DNA from: an uncultured Lachnospiraceae bacterium
GTDB taxonomy: Bacteria > Bacillota > Clostridia > Lachnospirales > Lachnospiraceae
Direction of reading: 5' to 3'
Length of the DNA stretch: 56,364 bases
Assembly: GCA_910587715.1 (NCBI GenBank)
Contig: CAJUMV010000026.1
Span: 1 to 56,364, forward strand
The position numbers were made by a program, and so were the translations under genes. Under the pieces are notes generated by a model. That model was not told where the DNA came from. It saw nothing but the letters and a program-made list of their open reading frames with translations, and searched no databases. Below, piece after piece: positions 52,762 to 56,364 of this stretch (its first letter is position 1; every line of letters begins with the position of its first letter).

Positions 52762-52998
52762 TTATTTCGGACAGTTGTTATCTTCACAACGTGGATAAGG
52801 CGTATCAATATTTGTGAGACCTGCCAGATAATCCATGCTTGTATCAAGTGCAATAGCAATTCTTTTACATTGCTCAAAGGTATAGTATCGTTTACCATTT
52901 TCAATTTTAGAATAGTCGCTTTGATCAATTCCAGTCAGAATTTGCATTTTAACTTGGGTGTACCCCTTTGACTTGCGTAGTTCTTTTAATCTTGTCAT
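52762..52998 (-). CDS. Small XRE-family regulator divergent from the RiPP genes
   Basis: 78 residues, one HTH-XRE domain: L-K-E-L-R-K-S-K-G-Y-T-Q...I-D-Q-S-D-Y-S-K-I-E-N-G-K-R-Y-Y, with a C-terminal D-Y-L-A-G-L-T-N. GGAGGGG lies just before ATG 52998 on the minus strand. It is transcribed away from the precursor gene, and the shared 190-bp region carries repeated TTGACCTATT, which it may bind. Confidence 0.9.
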   Translation of the reverse strand: MTRLKELRKSKGYTQVKMQILTGIDQSDYSKIENGKRYYTFEQCKRIAIALDTSMDYLAGLTNIDTPYPRCEDNNCPK

Positions 52999-53040
52999 TA
53001 AAACCCCTCCGTAGTTTGCTTATAATCAAAATATGACAGA

Positions 53041-53077
53041 TTGACCTATTGACTTTAGGGTGAAATTGACCTATTAT
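53041..53077 (+). promoter_or_regulatory. RiPP operon promoter with direct repeats
   Basis: TTGACT at 53049-53054 and TATTAT at 53072-53077 are 17 bp apart. TTGACCTATT occurs twice, at 53041-53050 and 53066-53075, overlapping both promoter elements; candidate operators for the divergent XRE protein. Confidence 0.65.
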
Positions 53078-53114
53078 ATTATGTAGATAAAAATAAATAA
53101 GTCGAAAATAATAA

Positions 53115-53142
53115 TTTGACTCTTCAAGCAGTTTGAGTCAAA
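53115..53142 (+). promoter_or_regulatory. Inverted repeat in the precursor 5' leader
   Basis: TTTGACTC and GAGTCAAA form a perfect 8-bp stem with a 12-nt loop, about 48 bp before the precursor start. A7 and T5 runs follow. It may be an operator or an mRNA structure. Confidence 0.5.
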
Positions 53143-53189
53143 AAAAATTTTTGACTGTGGCATCACAAAAGAGATTAAAGGAGGATGTT

Positions 53190-53369
53190 ATGTACAAAAT
53201 TGAGTGTTTGACAGATATCAGGAAGGTACACACCGTTCATATGGAGGAGTGTTCCCCTTTTTCTGGGGGCTGTTATCCAGAGGCTGATGGGTGTTGTGGA
53301 CCGGATTGCAATCCAACGGTTGGATATTGCGGACCAGATGTTTGTCCGCCACACCGTGGGGATGATTAG
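53190..53369 (+). CDS. Cysteine-rich RiPP precursor peptide
   Basis: 59 residues, ATG 53190 with AAAGGAGG ahead. A leader-like N-terminus (residues 1-20: M-Y-K-I-E-C-L-T-D-I-R-K-V-H-T-V-H-M-E-E) precedes a core with seven cysteines at 21, 28, 35, 36, 40, 47 and 52; Cys6 is in the leader. Core spacing is C-x6-C-x6-CC-x3-C-x6-C-x4-C with two C-G-P-D motifs. It is followed by two radical SAM genes, so thioether (sactipeptide or ranthipeptide-type) crosslinks are likely. Not matched to a named family by eye. A longer upstream frame from TTG 53133 lacks an RBS. Confidence 0.82.
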   Translation: MYKIECLTDIRKVHTVHMEECSPFSGGCYPEADGCCGPDCNPTVGYCGPDVCPPHRGDD

Positions 53370-53435
53370 TCATTAGGCTGGATATAGTTTAGAAAACTTA
53401 TATCTATAAGAGTATGACGTTTTTAAAGCGTTGTT

Positions 53436-53485
53436 ATAACTGTATAAAATTCCCACAGAATTTTATACAGTTATTTTCTTTTTAT
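53436..53485 (+). terminator. Strong hairpin terminator between precursor and first radical SAM gene
   Basis: A perfect 17-bp stem (53436-53452 with 53458-53474), 5-nt loop CCACA, then a T-rich tract. Partial read-through would give far more precursor than enzyme, a common RiPP design. Confidence 0.88.
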
Positions 53486-53511
53486 CAAATATATTAGATG
53501 AGGGCAAAAAT

Positions 53512-54735
53512 ATGTTTTATGCATTAAATGATGATGTATATATGGTTAAGGGAAGTAAACGGGGATGTATATATGATTTCAATACTTCAAAATTGTATAG
53601 TATTAATGAGGCATTAACACATGAGATTGACTTGGTTAATAATGGAGAGGTTTTGTTTGGTGCTGTGAATGAAGAACTTGCGATAGTTTTTGATGATTTA
53701 ATAGAGAAAAAAATTTTGATGTTGTCAAAGGAACCTATTAAACGTCAAATTGAGGAAATAAGAGCGGTAATACCTAAGCCTAGCTTTGCATGGATTGAAA
53801 TCACAAACAAGTGTAATTTAAGATGTATTCACTGTTACAATGAATCAGATGCACATAGGGATCTGGTTATGTCATTAGATGATTATAAATTAACAGTTGA
53901 TTATCTTTTAGAATTAGGAATTAAGAAAATGCAGATTATTGGCGGAGAACCTTTTTGGGATAAACAGATTCTTAGAGACATGCTTGATTATACAATAAAT
54001 AAATTTGCATTTATTGAGATATTTACAAATGGAACATTAATCACCGAAGAATGGTTTGATGTTCTGGCTAAAAATAAAATACATATAGCGTTATCAGTAT
54101 ATTCATATCAAGAAGAAATGCATGACAGAGTTACAGGACATAAAGGAACGTGGCAAAAAACTAATAAAACAATTGATGCGTTAAAAAATCATAATATAGA
54201 CTATAGAGTGTGCAATGTTTTGATGAAAGATATAGAGGTCGGGACACAGACAACAGATTTATATCATATTAGTGAAAATAAAGATGTTGTTAGAATGTCT
54301 GGGCGTGCAAATTTTTCTCTTTTGTCTGATGAGCTATTAAAGAAAAAAATTATTACAAAGAAATCATTTTCTACGCCAATAAAAAAACCTCTTGTTTCTC
54401 GTTTGATAAGTGGGCACAATTGTTTTCAAAAAAACATATACATTTCAGCAGATATGAAGGTTTTCCCCTGTGTGATGGAGCGCAGAATGAAACACTGCGA
54501 AATAAGTGAAAAAAGTAAAATTATATTAGATGAATCGATTCGGTCATTAAACAAAGATCAGGTAAATGAATGTTGCCATTGTGAGTATCGGTATGCCTGC
54601 TTTGACTGCAGACCAGATTCATTAAGTGGAGATTTATATGAAAAACCATGGTTTTGTACATATAAACCATTATTGGGAGAATGGGAGAACGAAGATGATT
54701 TTATTGTGAATCTCAGAAATAAATGGGGAACATGA
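53512..54735 (+). CDS. Radical SAM/SPASM peptide maturase
   Basis: 407 residues. Residues 1-85 resemble a PqqD-like recognition element (beta strands D-V-Y-M-V-K-G...C-I-Y-D-F, then helices). The radical SAM core begins at C-N-L-R-C-I-H-C (Cys101, 105, 108) with I-I-G-G-E-P-F. The C-terminal region has Cys304, 320, 329, 354, 355, 357, 363, 366 and 382, a SPASM/twitch-like set able to hold auxiliary [4Fe-4S] clusters. It probably forms thioether links in the Cys-rich peptide. GAGGGC precedes ATG 53512. Confidence 0.88.
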   Translation: MFYALNDDVYMVKGSKRGCIYDFNTSKLYSINEALTHEIDLVNNGEVLFGAVNEELAIVFDDLIEKKILMLSKEPIKRQIEEIRAVIPKPSFAWIEITNKCNLRCIHCYNESDAHRDLVMSLDDYKLTVDYLLELGIKKMQIIGGEPFWDKQILRDMLDYTINKFAFIEIFTNGTLITEEWFDVLAKNKIHIALSVYSYQEEMHDRVTGHKGTWQKTNKTIDALKNHNIDYRVCNVLMKDIEVGTQTTDLYHISENKDVVRMSGRANFSLLSDELLKKKIITKKSFSTPIKKPLVSRLISGHNCFQKNIYISADMKVFPCVMERRMKHCEISEKSKIILDESIRSLNKDQVNECCHCEYRYACFDCRPDSLSGDLYEKPWFCTYKPLLGEWENEDDFIVNLRNKWGT

Positions 54736-54743
54736 TTTATTGT

Positions 54744-54907
54744 CTAGTACATCGAATAATAAGTTTCTGGCTATACGACGCAGAATGAATTTTCATATGC
54801 AAGGCGGAAGAAGGAGGCGTAGCGGTGGCTACGTCGACTGATGACAACGCGGCAGATGGAAATTCAGGCAAGTCATATGGCTGGTTACTTATTATTCGAT
54901 GTACTAG
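54744..54907. mobile_element. MITE-like 164-bp palindromic element
   Basis: Perfect 21-bp terminal inverted repeats (54744-54764 and 54887-54907), partially complementary subterminal sequence, and a central CGTAGC-GGTG-GCTACG hairpin. No coding capacity and no clear target duplication. It fills the gap between the two radical SAM genes. Confidence 0.75.
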
Positions 54908-54961
54908 TAAAGTTTATGAATTTCAACTATGTATTGTGAAATAGAACAGCAGAGGTGAAAG

Positions 54962-56014
54962 ATGGAAAATCGTGCAAAAAAATATAATGCGATAAAAAGA
55001 GAAAAACTGCAGAACGAATTAGCAGTAAATAAAGCTTTGCAAGAGGCTGGTATGTATTTAGAATCACATGTTTTTCCTGTTCCTTCATTGCAATTTGAAC
55101 TGACAACCCATTGTAATGCAGCTTGCAAACATTGCTACAATAACTCGGGTCTATGCAATAATGTACCTGATAGAATGACCTCAGAAAAATGGATTGATTT
55201 TGCAGAATATCTTGTGAATCATGGTGGGGTATTTGAATGTCTTTTATCTGGAGGAGAACCACTTCTTCTTGGAGAAAATTTGTTCAAAATTATGGATATT
55301 CTTCATGAGGATGGGTCATGTTTTATGCTGCTTACCAATGCATATCTTATGACAGCGGAAAAAGCAAAGAGATTTAGTAAATATCGTTACCATTGGCTTC
55401 AAATTTCTATTGATGGTGTCGGTGCAGAATACCATGATGCCTTCCGCCAAAAGAATGGAAGCTGGGAAAGAGCTGTGAAAGGTGCGTCATTAGTAGCGGA
55501 AAACGGAATACCTTTAAAAATTGCCCATTGTGTGACACCATATAATTTACAGGATATTGATGATATGTGTGATCTTGCATACTCACTTGGGGCATCCTGT
55601 ATTACAGTTGGTGAATTATGCCTTAGCGGAAGAGTAGCCCAGAATACGGATTTACTTTTATCCAATGATCAAAGAGAAATTCTTTATCGAAAGGTAAAAG
55701 AGAATTTTTATCGATATCAAGGTCGCATGCGTATAAAAAGTTCAAATTCTGTTAGATCGGGATTAGAACGACATTTCAAAAGACCGAATTCGGGAGCTAT
55801 AATCAGACCTAATGGAGATATAAGGCTTGATGGTATGGCGCCATTTGTTATAGGAAATATACTTAAAGAGGATTTTGCCGAAGTATGGGCAAAAAAGCTA
55901 AATAAATGCTGGCAGGATGCTAAGGTGGAGGAGTTTATTTCCAGTTTTAATGAGGACGATAGAAATTATCAGTTTATTAATTATGTAGAGGACGATATTA
56001 AAATAGCTGATTGA
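54962..56014 (+). CDS. Radical SAM protein without SPASM cysteines
   Basis: 350 residues. C-N-A-A-C-K-H-C (Cys51, 55, 58) and L-S-G-G-E-P-L define the radical SAM core. The C-terminus keeps the SPASM-like frame I-R-P-N-G-D-I-R-L-D...I-G-N-I-L...V-W but the cluster cysteines are absent, so it likely has a single cluster. No N-terminal recognition element is apparent. AGAGGTG precedes ATG 54962. A second modification of the peptide (for example epimerisation or a different crosslink) is possible; unproven. Confidence 0.85.
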   Translation: MENRAKKYNAIKREKLQNELAVNKALQEAGMYLESHVFPVPSLQFELTTHCNAACKHCYNNSGLCNNVPDRMTSEKWIDFAEYLVNHGGVFECLLSGGEPLLLGENLFKIMDILHEDGSCFMLLTNAYLMTAEKAKRFSKYRYHWLQISIDGVGAEYHDAFRQKNGSWERAVKGASLVAENGIPLKIAHCVTPYNLQDIDDMCDLAYSLGASCITVGELCLSGRVAQNTDLLLSNDQREILYRKVKENFYRYQGRMRIKSSNSVRSGLERHFKRPNSGAIIRPNGDIRLDGMAPFVIGNILKEDFAEVWAKKLNKCWQDAKVEEFISSFNEDDRNYQFINYVEDDIKIAD

Positions 56015-56364
56015 AGTAAATAGCATAGCTCAATTATAGGGTATCAAGGGAAGTTGTTAGGTTCTATTCGTTTATCTGTGTCTATTTTAGAAAATGACGA
56101 AATTTGTCATGGTAATTTGCTATATTAATTTTTGTTATTGGGGAAAAAGCGAAATTACAAGAAGAGGATGAAAAATTATGTGGATTTTTAATGTCGCATT
56201 AAAACTTTATGGCATGTGAGTACCAATTAGTATAGCTAGTTGACATGGAAAGCGTGTAGGAGTTGGGGGTATGTTGCTCGATGGAACATGGCAACGACAG
56301 TAAGCGAATATAGGTAATTGCGAAACAAGTTCGCAATCTTGATTCCAAACAAGGAAGAAATCCT
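56015..56364. other. Intergenic end of window
   Basis: No gene is supported. It holds a near-palindrome ATGAC-GAAATTT-GTCAT at 56094-56110, a 13-codon ORF (56178-56219) behind AGAGGATG, a small stem GTTGC/GCAAC near 56275-56297 and the hairpin ATTGCGAA-ACAAG-TTCGCAAT near 56317-56337. Nothing can be assigned. Confidence 0.4.

Larger units (their letters stand above)
43935..56364. other. Candidate genomic island (accessory region)
   Basis: From the broken ABC ATPase onward the genes are AT-richer than the core block, and toxin-antitoxin, defence-like, RiPP and debris modules replace housekeeping genes. No integrase or att site is visible in the window, and the right end lies beyond it. Confidence 0.55.

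Noticed and set aside
53133..53189. N-terminal extension of the RiPP precursor from TTG 53133
   Set aside because: No RBS, and it includes A/T runs of the leader; AAAGGAGG clearly serves ATG 53190.
56178..56219. 13-codon ORF M-W-I-F-N-V-A-L-K-L-Y-G-M with a fair RBS
   Set aside because: Too short to support without conservation; could be a small peptide but nothing links it to a function.
56220..56364. Possible 5' end of a structured RNA or group II intron
   Set aside because: Some small stems are present, but no conserved group II start or domain V could be recognised before the window ends.
1..56364. CRISPR arrays or integrases
   Set aside because: No regularly spaced direct repeats with unique spacers and no recombinase signature were seen.

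Overview
The window looks like a chromosome segment of an anaerobic Gram-positive Clostridia species, most likely a Lachnospiraceae member. Pointers are the class III (glycyl radical) ribonucleotide reductase NrdD with its activase NrdG, the ferredoxin-dependent indolepyruvate oxidoreductase IorAB, a tyrosine T-box leader, strong AGGAGG-type ribosome binding sites and many small palindromic intergenic repeats. No rRNA genes and no CRISPR array were seen; there is one tRNA.

Positions 1-43934 are ordinary core genome of moderate to high GC. After a membrane-anchored SGNH-like protein comes a plus-strand aromatic/aryl-acid block (hotdog thioesterase, acyl-CoA synthetase, sodium symporter, iorA, iorB, phenylacetate-CoA-ligase-like gene, double-ACT protein). 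It is followed by T-box-controlled tyrS, an HMGL-type aldolase, a GH25 cell-wall hydrolase, a DUF3737 protein, aroC (minus), a VanY-type carboxypeptidase, tgt and yajC, and an acidic lipoprotein. Next are leuB, a GT-C-like membrane protein, ilvD and ilvB (branched-chain amino acids), an L,D-transpeptidase, serC, serA and a DUF1015 gene (serine), glgB with an unusual basic tail, an MscS channel, tRNA-Thr(CGU), nrdD and nrdG. The block closes with an HXXEE/PadR pair, a WYL regulator with a ClbS-like gene, a radical SAM protein and an ABC transporter.

At about 43934 the ABC ATPase is cut inside its Walker A motif. From there to the end the sequence is AT-richer accessory DNA. Positions 43935-49833 hold a double-HTH regulator, a PIN/small-protein overlap pair, an Rpn-type nuclease, a J-domain protein, a lone MNT nucleotidyltransferase and a field of duplicated, shuffled gene fragments, including a chimeric ORF, a UPF0175 gene with an in-frame stop and a clipped vapBC pair. 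Positions 49834-52602 hold a defence-like trio: AAA ATPase, TOPRIM-like DUF4276 protein and FRG-domain protein.

The most interesting system is at 52762-56014: a small XRE regulator divergent from a 59-residue, eight-cysteine peptide gene, then two radical SAM genes. The first has an N-terminal recognition-like region and a SPASM-like cysteine set; the second has the radical SAM motif but no SPASM cysteines. A perfect 17-bp hairpin terminator lies between the precursor and the first enzyme, and a MITE-like palindrome lies between the two enzymes. This reads as a RiPP (ranthipeptide- or sactipeptide-like) locus whose export and protease genes, if any, lie beyond the window.
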